Of a stretch of DNA of 64,000 bases, positions 1 to 11,172 are shown piece by piece (the stretch's first letter is position 1; the number at the start of each line of letters is the position of its first letter). The DNA is from Liriodendron chinense (Eukaryota; Streptophyta; Magnoliopsida; Magnoliales; Magnoliaceae): positions 1,302,001-1,366,000 of the forward strand of contig ML058469.1 of NCBI GenBank assembly GCA_003013855.2. The letters run 5' to 3'. The translations under genes were made by a program, and so were the position numbers. Below the pieces are notes generated by a model, which saw only the letters and a list, made by a program, of their open reading frames with translations, was not told the DNA's origin and ran no database searches.

Positions 1-119
1 GGATTCTCGAACCATCTAAGCCTTCAGAAGAAGAAGAAGAGGATATAGATGAAGGAGAAGATAAAATACAACAGCTTCAGGACCAGGAGACTCTGATACC
101 TGCCCTCACCGCATCACCT

Positions 120-262
120 CCAGTCAACCAGGGGCACAACTTACCTACTTCAATTCCAGTCAACCAGGGGCACAACTTGCCCACTTCAATTCCAATCAAC
201 CAGGGGCACAACCTTCCCATCTCAGCATCAATCAACAAGGGGTACAACCTGCCCATTTCTAC
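120..262 (+). repeat. Tandem repeat of about 36 bp in the protease-RT spacer of A
   Basis: About four imperfect units with the core CAACCAGGGGCACAACTTGC and then CCACTTCAATTCCA. Element B has the same array at 55263-55408, so the repeat belongs to the family. In frame it would encode a 12-residue unit resembling NQGHNLPTSIPV. No function is evident. Confidence 0.8.
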
Positions 263-812
263 AGAATTAACATCATCAACCACTTGCCAGGGGCAAAAGC
301 AGCTCATCCATTGGACCAAGAAAGGAAAATGGCCAGCCTTGGATTGGTACGATGTCCAGATTCCAAGCCTGTGTCTCGCCGTAAAATCAGACGAACTGCA
401 ATGCGAGGTAAGTGATCCAGGAGGGACTGAGTACGACTCAGATCTCGAACCCGACTAGCGAGAAATCATGGTCATTGGGCCAGACCATGATTCTTCACTC
501 GAATCATTAACCCCCACCTTTCCAAGGGAAGGAGTGTGGGGTCCTGAAGGGTCATCTATTCCCTTAACTTCTGAATAAGCTAGAGGGTCATCTAAGGACT
601 TTAGCTCAAAAAATGCCGATTTAAGTAACTGTTACCACCTTGGAGCAAGCTGAGATCAATCATGGTCTGCAATACGCGCTTGCTCAAGGTCCCTTAGAGT
701 TCAAAAATCTAAAAAAATAAAAAAATTCAAAAGAAAAAAAAAATAATCTAACATTTCATTTCCAGAAAAATCTCAAAAACCAAAAAGCATTTCTTTTCCT
801 GCATTCAATAAT

Positions 813-2500
813 TTGCCAAGTTCGTCTAAAGAGTCACATGAGTTTGAAGTCGAATCATATGAATTTGACATTGAATTAGACTTTCAGCTCAAAGGTCTGG
901 ACGAAGCTCGGGATGGGGAAGATGATGACCCAGCTCCCGATCTAGAGGACCTCCTCAAAAGGTTTGAATCCAAAGCCAATGTTGTAGTTGGTGATTTTGA
1001 GGTAGTAAACTTTGGGACACCAGAGATCCCTAAGGAAGTACGTATTGGGAAATCGTTACCACCAGAGATGAAATAGAGAATGATAGAGTTCTTAGCTCCA
1101 AAGATATCCAACTTTGCGTTCTCGTATAAAGACATGCCTGGGCTCAATGAAGAGCTCGTTGTACACCATTTGGCAATCAAACTAGATATGAAGCTAGTTA
1201 AGCAAAAACTATGAAGAATGAAACCGGAATGGGCCTTGAAAGTTCGCGATAAAGTCATCGAACAGTACAATGCAGGATTCTTGGTAGTCTCCAACTACCC
1301 TGAATGGCTTGCTAACATCGTACCAGTACCAAAAAAGGATGGCAAGATTCGAATGTGCATTAACTTTTGAGATCTCAACAAAGCCAGTCCTAAAGATGAT
1401 TTCCTTCTGCCGCATATCGACACTATGGTCGATAACACCATAGGGTACAAGATCTTCTCATTCACGGACATATTCTCAGGTTACAATCAGATCAAAATGA
1501 CCATCGAAGATCGCGAAAAGACATTGTTTATCACTCCATGGGAAACCTTTTGTTACAGGGTAATGCCGTTCGTTCTGAAGAACGCAGGAGGAACATATCA
1601 ACGAGCAATGACAACATTATTCCACGATATGATGAACAAAGAGCTCGAAGTATATGTGGACGATATGATCGTCAAATCTCGCACGATTGAAGGACGCTTT
1701 GAAGATCTGAAGAAGCTATTCAATAGGTTAGAAAAGTACAAGCTCCATCTCAACCCTTAGAAATGTGTCTTCAGTGCAACTGGAGGCAAACTCCTTGGCT
1801 TTATGGTGAGCGAGGATGGCATCAGGGTCGATGAGACCAAGAAAAGAGAAATCATTGAGATGCCCCCTCCAAGAACTAAGAAAGAAATTCATGGCTTCCT
1901 CGGCAGAATTTAGTACATCAGTCGCTTCATCACACAACTTACTCCAATCTGTGAGCCCATATTCAAGCTCCTTCAGAAAAATGTACCAAAAGAATGAAAT
2001 GACGATTTCAAGTTGCCTTCAACAACATTAAGAAGTGTCTCATGAATCCTTCAGTTCTAGTGTCGCCAACTCCCGGACGACCGCTAGTTGTTATACATCT
2101 CGATAGCCGCAGAAGCCATTGGCTGTATTCTCGGCTATCACGACGAGAATGGGAAGAAGGAACAAGCAATATACTATTTGAGTCGAAAGTTCACCGACTA
2201 AGAGACCAGGTATTCCCCAATCGAGAAGACTTCCCTCGTCCTAGTCTGGGCAACTCAACGACTCCGACAATACATGGTTGCATTCCCTATTCTCCTCCTC
2301 GCTCGCATGGATCCGCTCAAATACCTGTTCGAGAAGCCAGCACTTACTGGAATGATAGCTAAGTGGCAATTACTCCTGTCTGAGTTCGACATCACCTATG
2401 TCACTTAGAAGGCAATCAAGGGGTAGGCCCTCGCCGATCATCTCGCCGTTCACTCTCTCCTTGATTATCAACCGCTCGAGACGTTCTTCCCTGATGAAGA
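813..2500 (+). pseudogene. Broken reverse transcriptase and RNase H of element A
   Basis: Translated pieces read as a gypsy polymerase: a lead-in with VPVPKKDGKIRMCINF, then FSFTDIFSGYNQIKM, and the catalytic YVDD at 1653-1664. RT copies the element's RNA into DNA and RNase H removes the RNA template. Stops interrupt it near 1074, 1369 and 1758 and repeatedly after 1910, and the frame shifts in the RNase H part (about 2045-2500). B carries the same region at 55957-57650 with different lesions. The catalytic YVDD survives here, whereas B has YVDN. No single reading frame spans the domain, so this is a pseudogene remnant. Confidence 0.85.
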
Positions 2501-2509
2501 TTTCTTACT

Positions 2510-3128
2510 CATCAAAAGTGAAGAGAAGAAGAAAGACGAGTGGACGTTATTCTTCGATGGCACAACCAACTCCAAAGGAAGTTGAATTGGAGGAATCATC
2601 TACTCTCTATACAACATCCCTATTCCAATCTTAAGGCGTATAGCATTCGAGTGTACCAACAACATGGCAGAGTATGAAGCATGCATAGCTGGTCTAAGAG
2701 AAGCCATAATCTTGGGCGTCAAGAAGCTACGAGTATTTGGAGACTCATAGCTTATCATCAATCAGACCAATGGTGAATGGAAGACCAAAGATGAGAAGTT
2801 CATACCATATCATGTGTACCTTGAAAATCTTGTGGAAGAGTTCAAAGAAATCACTTTCTCATACATGCCCAGGGCCAATAATTAGTTTGTGGATGCTCTC
2901 GCTACTCTAGCATCAATGCTTGAAATCCCGAAAAGAGCTTCAAAATGGGATCTCACAGTCGAAACTTAAGATGAACCTGCTTTTTGCCTGCAGATAGAAG
3001 AGGCTAAAGCTGCCCGTGACAAACCTTGGTATGTTGACATCAAGCAATATCTCGAAACCTAGGAATATCCAGAAGTAACGATGGCAATAGATCGCCGAAC
3101 CATCCAGTGTTTGGCAGGTCAGTTCACT
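2510..3128 (+). pseudogene. Broken archaeal-type RNase H (aRNH) of element A
   Basis: The block reads NNMAEYEACIAGLREAI, then LRVFGDS followed by a stop, LIINQTNGEWKTKDEKF, and later VDALATLASML. These are the E, D and D motifs of the second RNase H domain that marks Tat-lineage gypsy elements. At least four in-frame stops are present (for example near 2748 and 2883). Element B keeps the same domain open at 57623-58426. At about 3128 similarity to B ends inside the sequence QCLAGQFT, which marks a deletion that removed integrase. Confidence 0.85.
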
Positions 3129-3130
3129 AA

Positions 3131-3420
3131 ACAGAAAAGGTGGAGTGAAATCCCAAAAGGGCGCTTCAAGTAAAAACAATGGGCACGTAACAGACTTGGT
3201 GAAAACCCGAAAGGGCGCTCCGAGTAAAAACAGTGGGCAGGTAACGGACTTGGTGAAAACCCGAAAGGGCGCCAAGGGTAAAGAAAGCACAGCTGACAAG
3301 GGGCAGGCAAGATCAAATACCCGGGATGTGGTGAAAATCTGAAAGGGTGCCACGAGCAAAAATGACGGGCAAGCCGGACGTGGGGAAAATCCGAAAGGGC
3401 ACTGCGGGTAATAATGGCTA
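3131..3420 (+). repeat. Short-repeat tract (about 57-62 bp units) in the 3' part of A
   Basis: Five imperfect units built on GGTGAAAACCCGAAAGGGCG and then GTAAAAACAGTGGGCAGGTAAC. Each unit contains CCC-GAAA-GGG, a 3-bp stem around a GNRA-type tetraloop if transcribed. The same tract recurs at 9074-9240 in element E, including the accessory block with GATCAAATACCCGGGATGTG. It lies directly after the truncated pol. Open frames on the opposite strand here are by-products of the repeat. Confidence 0.85.
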
Positions 3421-3960
3421 AGAAAAGAAAAAAAATAAAAGAAAAACATGGAAGCAAGTACATGAAAGATCCAGGTGACATGAAGATTCAACAGAAGCAA
3501 GGATGACGGTTATGAGTCATGAATTCTTTTAAGCTCTGCCCAAATTCTAGGGGCAAGGATACCATTACACACTACTTTAAGGGATCGGGATCCTTAGTGA
3601 ACGATTGGAAAACTGAATATGACATTAGGCTAAGTCAAATGTTCTGATTCCTACATCTAAAATGTACAAGTCCAAATCACGTACAGATAGACCAGCACTT
3701 GACACAAATTTTCATTCCATACATGATTTGCATACATATATTTTAAAAAATCATTTGTCCTTATTCATATATATGCAAAAAAATATCTTACGGGGCTTTC
3801 AAAATAAACATCCTCCGGCCAACTCGCGGAGTACCTTGTACAAGCGTCTTTCTCTTGGTCATTCCTCTAGAAAGGTAAGTATCTCTCCCCTTGCTTCAAT
3901 ACTTTATTTATTTTACTAAAGTACTTTCTCTCCTTACAGGTACTAGAAGGCAATCCAAGA
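3421..3960. other. 3' noncoding region of A, no gene seen
   Basis: AT-rich sequence with the landmark CTGATTCCTACATC (about 3647), also found in E near 9470. That shared landmark marks it as part of the family's 3' region. I see no coding motif. Confidence 0.5.
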
Positions 3961-4460
3961 TCAACCCATCAAATTTCTCAACATCCAAGGCCCCATTTGA
4001 ATATGAAAATCCAGCCATGCCAACATTAATGGGAGCATTCAAAAGCCTCTCCAACCACCACATTTAAGCCTTCATCCACTCTCACATTCAATGTCCCATT
4101 TACCCCATCCATTAAAAGCATCTCACCCCCATTTAAGCTCATTTGAAAATTTGAGGCATGAAACCCACCATGGTCAGCCATCACGGCCCATGAACCCTCA
4201 CCATCCATTACTTAAGAAAGGACAATGCAAGAAGAAGACAAAAGGAGAGGAAAGGTGAAAACAAGAGAAGGGTACATGGCTGAGATCGAAGATTCAGAGA
4301 CAGGGAATGTTGAGAAAGCAACAGGAAGCAACTGCGGAATCTCCAAGCTGGGACTAGCCCAGACCGCGCAGGAGAGGAGGTCTAGGCAGCCCCCTAGGGG
4401 CCACTCGTACGGACACTCCACCTCTCCCTCCACGGGATTGGCCCTGCAGCCCATGTTAAG
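3961..4460 (-). pseudogene. Remnant of the antisense ORF (C-terminal tail) in A
   Basis: On the - strand this matches the tail of the longer antisense ORF in E (13960-14220). In A the pieces read LMDGVNGTLNVRVDEGLNVV and VVGEAFE. In E they read LIGGVDGALNEAIDGELRVV and VVGEALNAP. The upstream purine-rich stretch (AAGAAGACAAAAGGAGAGG) is also shared. Only the low-complexity tail remains; the plant-mobile-domain-like part seen in E at 14500-15500 is deleted here. Some Tat-lineage elements are known to carry an extra ORF antisense to pol in this position. No function can be assigned to the fragment itself. Confidence 0.65.
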
Positions 4461-4869
4461 TGAGACTATTAGTCCACGTCAGCAAATGGCCCCCTGGGGG
4501 CTGCCTAAAACTCCGATTGGTCCCAGATTTCGACAGAAGCTTATCAGAACTATCCGAAAGTTTCCCCAACTTTCTAATCATGAAGATTTATGACCGAACT
4601 AGGTCTGACCGAGTCAAAGAGAACAAAAATTGATCAAGTGGGGTCCACAAGTGATCCAGACCATTCAAAGGCCGAAACATCATGATCCATATCATTGAAT
4701 AACTTCCTAGAGCTTCCAATCATCAGGGACAAGGGTCTGATCATCCAAAAAGGGTTGGCCAAGAGCAAGATTTAAGTTTTAAGAGGGCTTACATGGTCAA
4801 TTCAGGCATTTTGGACCATTCAAATTACAATCAACCTCGTTAGAAGCCGAACATAGCAAGGTAAGTATG

Positions 4870-5610
4870 CTTTTCCAATAAAAAACAACATCTATCTTGA
4901 CTGTTCAAGCCAAGATCCGATGATTTAAACCTTAAAATAGATATTCTTCAAAGTAAAACCAGGGTTCGAAGACCTTAACTACGTCGGGATCATGATCCTA
5001 AGGGATTTTTAATAAAAACCGGCATCGGTCTAGACCGTCCAAATCAAGATCCGATGACTTGGGACATTTTTCAATATATATATATATATATCATTCTGTG
5101 CAAAAAAATTTGGTCCGAAGACCTTAAACTACATCGGGATCAAAATCCCGAGAGATTTTCAATAAAAAAAATGGTGTTAATCCCGATCACTCGAATTGGG
5201 ATCCATCATCCAGATTATTTCGAAAAAATCATCAAAAAAATATTTCTTGTAATTATCTGTACAAAACTAGGGTCTGAAGACCTTAAACTACATTGGGATT
5301 AACTTCTTGGGGGACTTCCCTGCTTTCAACTAAAAATCGGTGTCAAATCGCGACCCTTCGAGTCGAGGTGTGATAACTCAGATCATTCTTAAAACACCAA
5401 AAAGATTTTAGATTTTTCGTAAAAGCCAGCGCCAGTCTCGACCGTTCGAGCAAAGCCTAAAACTTTCTAAAAAAAATAAAAGATTCATCATCTGATTTTA
5501 ACTGCAAAAATCTATCTCCAGCAATCCGAAGACCTAAAACTACACCAGGATTAACTTCTCGGGGGGCTTTCTTTCCCAACCCGTTCTGGACATGGCTGAC
5601 ACTTGATCGT
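4870..5610. repeat. Diverged tandem repeat, about 150 bp period, 3' region of A
   Basis: Four to five units share GGTCCGAAGACCTTAAACTA, followed by CATCGGGATTAACTTCTCGG, and an AGATCCGATGACTTGG block. Unit landmarks are near 4958, 5109, 5269 and 5529. The same series is present in E at 28540-29290. Each unit contains GGTC-CGAA-GACC; the complementary strand reads GGTC-TTCG-GACC, a C(UUCG)G tetraloop hairpin in RNA. A short (AT)n run sits at about 5074-5091. Confidence 0.75.
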
Positions 5611-7633
5611 ATGGGTGTCTGGAGTTCTCTAAACAAGTAAGGCCCGAGGTGGTCAGAACCCAGCGATCCTGTTCGTGTTGAATGCACCGTGATAGACAAC
5701 CTTGACTTGGAAGTCACTGTTGAATCTGACGGATGTTCCCTGTTCCTAAAACTCATGAAGGGGATTAAGGCAGTTGGGAGACGAAGCACACCCTCATGGA
5801 ATTGTGAGCAGCATAAGACCCCAAACTGAATTGATAAAGGGAAGTGTGAGGATGTGGCTCATTTTGTAGCCGAAGCAGTCCGTCGGACGACACATGGTCT
5901 ATGTGCATTGCACATGAGGAACGAGAAACTTTGTGGGTGTGTTGATTGAAAACCCTTAATCTCCTCATCCGAAGATGTAAAATTACGGCACTTAACTGTG
6001 TGAGATTTGTCTTGCTCACCAACGTAAAATGGATCCGGTGCTTTACCAGGCAGTAGAAGTGAAAGTGGATGAAAATTCTATATATTTTCCCTGTATTTCA
6101 GAAAATCCAACAAAATAACAAAAACATTGCAAAATCATCTTTCAAAAAAATCACAAAAACATTTCCCTTGTTTTCAATAACACCAATCTCAATCCTAACT
6201 ACTCAGGTAAAGACTCGAACCGAATACTTGCAAAAATCACAAAAATTATCACTATCCCTAGAAAAGCACTACAAAAGTTTTGACCTCCACTCACCCACTT
6301 CATAGTTTGGGATGACGGATCTGATCGCCTACAAATTGAAATCTTGACCAAAACTAGCGACCAAACACCATCCCAGTCACATCCATTTCCCAGAGGAGCA
6401 TCTTGAGGTTACAACCTAGAGTACCTCCTTCATCCATTCCTAGCAGAAATATAACAACATATTTGGATGATGGACCTGATCGACCATGGGTCGGGATCTT
6501 GACCAACCCGCTGATTAAACATCTGCATTAAATTAAAATCTCCAGGGAAGTAAAACCTTGCAAGCAATAAGCCCAAGTTCTCTACGTCCCTAGCAAAAGC
6601 CAAATCATTGGACGGGAAGAGAATGAGCCAAACCATGCATCTATATACATACGCATCCACATGCATCAGCATCCATAACATCAATTATCATGTTTACCTG
6701 CTTTCAAAATAAAATTCGGTTAGCCAAAGACCCCACAGACATCCCTAGTGGAGGCATGCGCAAGCCAGATTTTCTTTTCAAAAAAGATAAAAAAGTATTA
6801 CATATATTCCTATTCGCAAATAAAAACCCCACGGAGTACTCCCTAGAGTGGGTATGTTTTCAAAATCCAAAAAAATATTTACTCAATAGAGCATTTGGCC
6901 TCTAAAACACTAAGAGATCTTCTATATCTCTGGGTAGGAGTTGACGTAAAATCAAATAAGATCCGATGTCTCGCAGTTTCCTCGGGGACCATCGGATCCA
7001 ATGCACTCAAAGTACGATCGAACTGAACTCCAGTGTCAGTGCGGTGGTACCAAATGCCAAGATAAGAAAAGATGAAAGCTAAAAGGCTCGGTCAAAGAAA
7101 CCATCTGAACGGTAGAAACGATGAATTGTAACCCAAGTATAAAAAACCAGCAGAGTGGGTGGAGAAAGTTCACCCGCACATACCTAGGCGTGGATGCCTG
7201 AAGTACCTTGATTGAGTCTAAGTCGGAGTAGTAGATCTCCCGTAAGACTACATGGACACAAGGCAGCTAACCACTTTGACAGTCAAACGAAACAAGTACT
7301 CCTAGAATGATCCGGGAAAAGCAACGAACAATCAATCACAGGGTCAGTAACCTTGTAAGACTACATGGATGCAGAGGCTCTACTGTACCTTTCTGATGTT
7401 AGTACCGATCGGGAATGGGAGGGTTGTGATTGGGTACCCAAGTTGCAGCTCATGCAAGGACAATCGTAACATTTTCTCCAAACTCCCGCGATAAGTGCGA
7501 GTTATCTATTTCCAGACCATCAATTGACTCAGATATAAAGGCAAGCAAAGATTCCACACCACGATCTATGAATGACTGGGTCAAAAGTGGGGTGTCCACT
7601 CGCTTTGACATTCAGTTACATGCAACCTCTGCC
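5611..7633. other. Long 3' noncoding region of A, colinear with E
   Basis: No credible gene. The region is colinear with E at 29290-29653 plus 30931-32590, for example TTAATCTCCTCATCCGAAG (5958) and ATTCAGTTACATGCAACCTC (7610). Around 5952 it shows the uninterrupted AAAAC site at which E carries a solo LTR. Long untranslated 3' regions are usual for Tat-lineage elements. Confidence 0.7.
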
Positions 7634-7646
7634 AAAGAGGGGCATC
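7634..7646 (+). promoter_or_regulatory. Polypurine tract of A
   Basis: AAAGAGGGGCATC lies directly before the LTR start TGTAGAAACC. This position and composition fit the primer for plus-strand DNA synthesis. In E the corresponding bases are partly deleted. Confidence 0.75.
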
Positions 7647-9073
7647 TGTAGAAACCCAATCTTCGGCTACAAGGCTGGTTGAGATAGCTGAATGAATGGA
7701 GGTCCGTGTCCCCAAACCCTATATTCAAAACCAGCCAAAACTCACTCTTGGAAGCCCTACTCTATAGCCCAACTCAAGCCTGAACCTAGTCAACTCACCC
7801 CTAAACATCAGCCCGAAAAACCCCCCATAAGAAAACCAGTCCAAAAATTCTTAAAAAGTCAAACTTGGTGAGTCAACCCATTGAGTCAAATCATCAAGTC
7901 AACTCACCGGGTTGGTCCAGCCCTTGTACCTAGTCAACTCACTTTGTCAGTCCATCTTTAAAGCCCAATCAACTCACCTAGTTCCAAGCCACAACTTTGG
8001 AGTAGCTCTGAACCTTGAACCTACAGCCTTTTTGCTTCAGGTTTGGAGTCCGTACGCTCCGAAGCTGAAGCAAAGTGTCCATACGGGCGACCCCTAAACT
8101 TATTTATGGGAACTATCATCCCTCGCAACTATAAATACCCTCACTCCTTCTCGTTTGTAGCATCCACTTCTTACCTCTCCAGCTCAAGAGCTCTGAGTCC
8201 ATCTCCACCCCCTTTAGCCCATTCCTCCACCAAGGAGAGCCTGAGTGTAAAGATTCTAGCCCGGGTCTAGCCCAGCCTGACCCTGTCCAAGCTTCTTAAG
8301 CTACCTAAGTCCTGATCTTAGTCACTCGAAGTCAATCCTTGTGATACCTCCGTCCATCCAGCTACTCTTATACCAGTTTCATCTCATTCGCATCAAGCAA
8401 AAGTGCAACATTTAGTATTCTTCCAACCCCCCTGCTTATCATTCCACTATAAGCACTTGATTAGGTCTTAGCGTATGCTTTGAGGCTCGCCAAATTGTTC
8501 GAAACTTAATCATTAGAAACTTTGACTGATCAAACACACATCATGCATATCATATAAAGCACCTGTCAGTTTGAGCGTATGCTCTGGGCTTGCCTATCTA
8601 ATTGGAACTGGCCATAAAAAACTCTTACTATTCAGACCCATATATATGCATCATATCATCTATGAGAATGTACGGGGATTAATTCAGACTTTCAAGTATT
8701 AGTTCGATTCTGTGAAGTAAAGACCATACTTCGGTACAGGTAAAGTGGGTGCCTAACACCTTCCCACCCTGTAACCGTGATCCCTTACCTCGAATTTCTG
8801 ACCGTAGATCAAAAAGAGTAATTTTAGAGGAAGAAATCTTCAGATTCTTTTCTCTAACATTTCTACGGGGTCTAGCCGACTGTAGATTCGAAGTAACTGG
8901 CTAGTGACGACTCTGGTCTTATACGAACTCATCTAAACATATCCACTTTAACCCAACGATAACACGACAACCGAAAAAGCCATCGAGAAAGAGGCGAGCC
9001 AGTGGCAAATGGCAATTCGCGTAACCCCTTTTCAAAAGGGAGGGTCGGGAGCGCGGAAAGGCGAGCGTCCACA
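7647..9073 (+). repeat. 3' LTR of Tat-like element A
   Basis: Begins TGTAGAAACCC after the polypurine tract and ends GCGAGCGTCCACA, giving TG...CA termini and 1427 bp. It matches the LTRs at 32598-34095 (E) and 38872-40308 (B) throughout. A TATA box (TATAAATA, 8130-8137) in the context CTATAAATACCC is conserved in all three copies and marks the likely promoter. What follows at 9074 is not a primer binding site, so this is a 3' LTR or a junction left by recombination. Confidence 0.85.
8130..8137 (+). promoter_or_regulatory. TATA box of the A LTR
   Basis: TATAAATA followed by CCC. Copies stand at 33129-33136 (E) and 39365-39372 (B) at about the same distance from the LTR start. Confidence 0.65.
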
Positions 9074-9240
9074 ACAGCGGACTTGGTGAAAATTCGAAAG
9101 GGCACCGAGGGTAAAAACAGCACAGCTGCCAAGGGGCAGGTAAGATCAAATACCCGGGATGTGGTGAAAACCCAAAAGGGCATCACAGAACGGTAAAAGC
9201 CGGTTGTGGTGAAAACTCGAAAGAGCGCTACAGGAAAAAA
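9074..9240 (+). repeat. Short-repeat tract of E
   Basis: Shares GGACTTGGTGAAAA, CGAAAGGGC and GATCAAATACCCGGGATGTG with 3239-3345 of A. It begins directly after the LTR end at 9073. Confidence 0.8.
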
Positions 9241-9719
9241 TAGCTTCAAAAGAAAAAGAAAAATAAAAATGCAGGTACCAGGAGGCAAGACAGTCCAGAT
9301 CAGCTCAGGTAGTCCCAGATCAAGAGCAAGATGAAGCATAATCAGGGACAGAAGCTCTACAAACTCTGACAAAATTATCAGAAAGTAAACACCTCTAGGA
9401 AACCAAAGTGGTCCCCTAGAAAAAAACCTCAAAACATCAATCAAAACATTGGCTGAGCCTCAGTTCTGATTCCTACATCCCGACAAAAATCTAAACACAC
9501 ACTTACAAGATAACTCATGGCACAATAAATTCTCAAAAAGTTTTTCTCTTTCTATTAATGCATCATATTTCTTTTACATGTATCATATCATTTTCTTTCA
9601 AAAATATAAAAAAATGCATCATAGTCAGTCATGTACCATTCAAAAGGGGGACGTACAGACAGTCGATACAACCCTAAAAAATAAAAAGTCAATCTCTGCC
9701 CTCCTCCTCAAAAACCGCA

Positions 9720-11112
9720 GTCAGGTATGTCCTCTGACTCATAATGAATCAATCTCGCTCTCAGCCTGCTCACCTCTATGCGCAGATAATGCACCTCATC
9801 TCTCTCAAGACCCCGAACTGCCATCTCCTCATCAGACAATCTCTAATCAACGGTCAATCTCCTCGACATCATCTCACAATGATACCGAAGTGAGGAAATC
9901 TAAGACAACATGTGGCCATGAGTGGCAAAGAGAAGCCGGGATCGATAAATGAGCGCTCCTCAAAGGGCTCATATGAAGGACATCTAACTCATCCTCATCA
10001 GCCGTTAAATGCTAGCAAGGAATGCGACGATACAGAGACTGCTCAGCAACCTAGTGTTAATATGGGGCAGTCGCCATCGGGGAAGCCTACAGCTCAAAGC
10101 CTAGAAAATCAGCAGTCAGGTGACCTGCTTAAGACTCATTAACCTGAGTCTTAAAGTTGGATGATCTGGCTGGAAGTGATCGACGCCCAATACCTGAGAA
10201 AGCAAAATGCAGAACATCCTGCTCATACTCGAACTGCTGCAAGAATCAGATAGGATGATAAGAGAAATAGGATCGAAAGCCTACCAGCATCAGAGGAAGG
10301 CGATGAGCATCACAAAGCATTGGAGGGAGTGAAAGCCATGACGACTCCCAACGAACGTTCTAGTCGCGTAATTTGCAAACATCCTGTGGTACAAAGGCTC
10401 ACTCATCCCAACTGTATGAGGGAAAAACTCCATGATATGGCGTATAAGGTCAGGGCGACGAGTGCTGGGGAACGATATAGGAACGGTCATGGAAATGTGC
10501 TCCCATAGCCAAATTTGATCATGAGAAAGCAAAGAGACTCAGCTAAAGCATACAGTTCCAAGGACAAGAAAGAAAAAGAAAATATGAAAGGATTATCTAA
10601 AGAAATGCACAGCAGCCACAAAGAACACGGGTATGGCCTAGGGCACAGTCAGTCAGTCCGTTGAACAGCTCAGCCAGGACAAGAGAAATAATCCCCTGCC
10701 GATGAACAACTCGGCTTATCACCTCGAAGAGCAGAGGAGTCTGAGATCGACGCCATCCCGAGAATAAAACCTCAGCTACTAAGTAGAACATCAGTGCATT
10801 CCAAGAGAGTGTGAATCCTGCCGTACTCCAAGGGCCCCAAAAAAGATCATAAAACGAATCTAAAGAAAAGACCATAACATTTTGGCTATCGACTGCAGGC
10901 TGAAGAAGATATGAAATCCCAAACCAATTCTGCGGAGTAGCAGCTTTCGGTGAGAAATACTGTGCATAATCCCGGGGAAGACCTGTCAAGCGCGCAAGCT
11001 TATCTAAAGAGGGTTCCATCTCCATATCATTGAACGTAAACAAGTTTAACGATGGGACCCGGTCAATCAATGCAACGCCAAGCATCCTCCAATCAATGTC
11101 GATCTTGGCCAT
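9720..11112 (-). pseudogene. Antisense ORF of E, possibly related to plant DUF7745 proteins
   Basis: Reading on the - strand from Met at 11112, a 171-residue open part holds FTFNDMEMEPSLDKLARLTG and LTGLPRDYAQYFSP, then FEVISRVVHRQGIISLVLAE and AELFNGLTDC. After a frame break it continues with QIWLWEHI (about 10510). Near 9750-9890 there is a charged, coil-like tail (DEEMAVRGLERDEVHYL) broken by one stop. The order (N-terminal 'pays in LTGLP', a central helical repeat, QIWLWEH, coiled coil) resembles, from memory, plant DUF7745 proteins often annotated in retrotransposon-rich regions. The likeness needs a profile search. It lies antisense to the Tat element, where extra ORFs are known in this lineage. 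It is inactive by stops and frameshifts. Confidence 0.55.
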
Positions 11113-11172
11113 ATGAATCAGACTGTTAGAGCCATAGGACTCCAGTAGTCGTTATCTAACTATGTAGTTGAA

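Larger units (their letters stand above)
1..9073 (+). mobile_element. Tat-like Ty3/gypsy LTR retrotransposon A, left end outside window
   Basis: The stretch is colinear with element B (55141 onward) from its first base and carries decayed reverse transcriptase, RNase H and archaeal-type RNase H. A short-repeat tract, a long 3' noncoding region, a polypurine tract and a 3' LTR at 7647-9073 follow. Integrase is missing: similarity to B stops near 3128 and the repeat tract begins at once. Many in-frame stops make it inactive. The 5' LTR, gag and protease would lie left of the window. The second RNase H and the antisense ORF remnant in the 3' region place it in the Tat lineage. The bases after the LTR belong to the same kind of repeat tract as 3131-3420, so A seems to be inserted in element E. 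The left target duplication cannot be checked. Confidence 0.85.

Noticed and set aside
2940..3500. Open frames of 120 and 186 codons on -
   Set aside because: They run antisense through the end of aRNH and the short-repeat tract; periodic FSPSP/RPFGF pattern reflects the DNA repeat.
4212..4593. Overlapping + and - frames of 80-122 codons
   Set aside because: They cross the end of the antisense ORF remnant and contain no conserved motif; the + frame has no homologue in E.
8929..9444. A 171-codon frame on -
   Set aside because: Antisense across an LTR end and the repeat tract, the same repeat-derived pattern as at 2940-3500.
9578..10142. Two + strand frames (124 and 76 codons)
   Set aside because: The opposite strand carries the coil-like tail of the antisense ORF; the + frames are its shadow.
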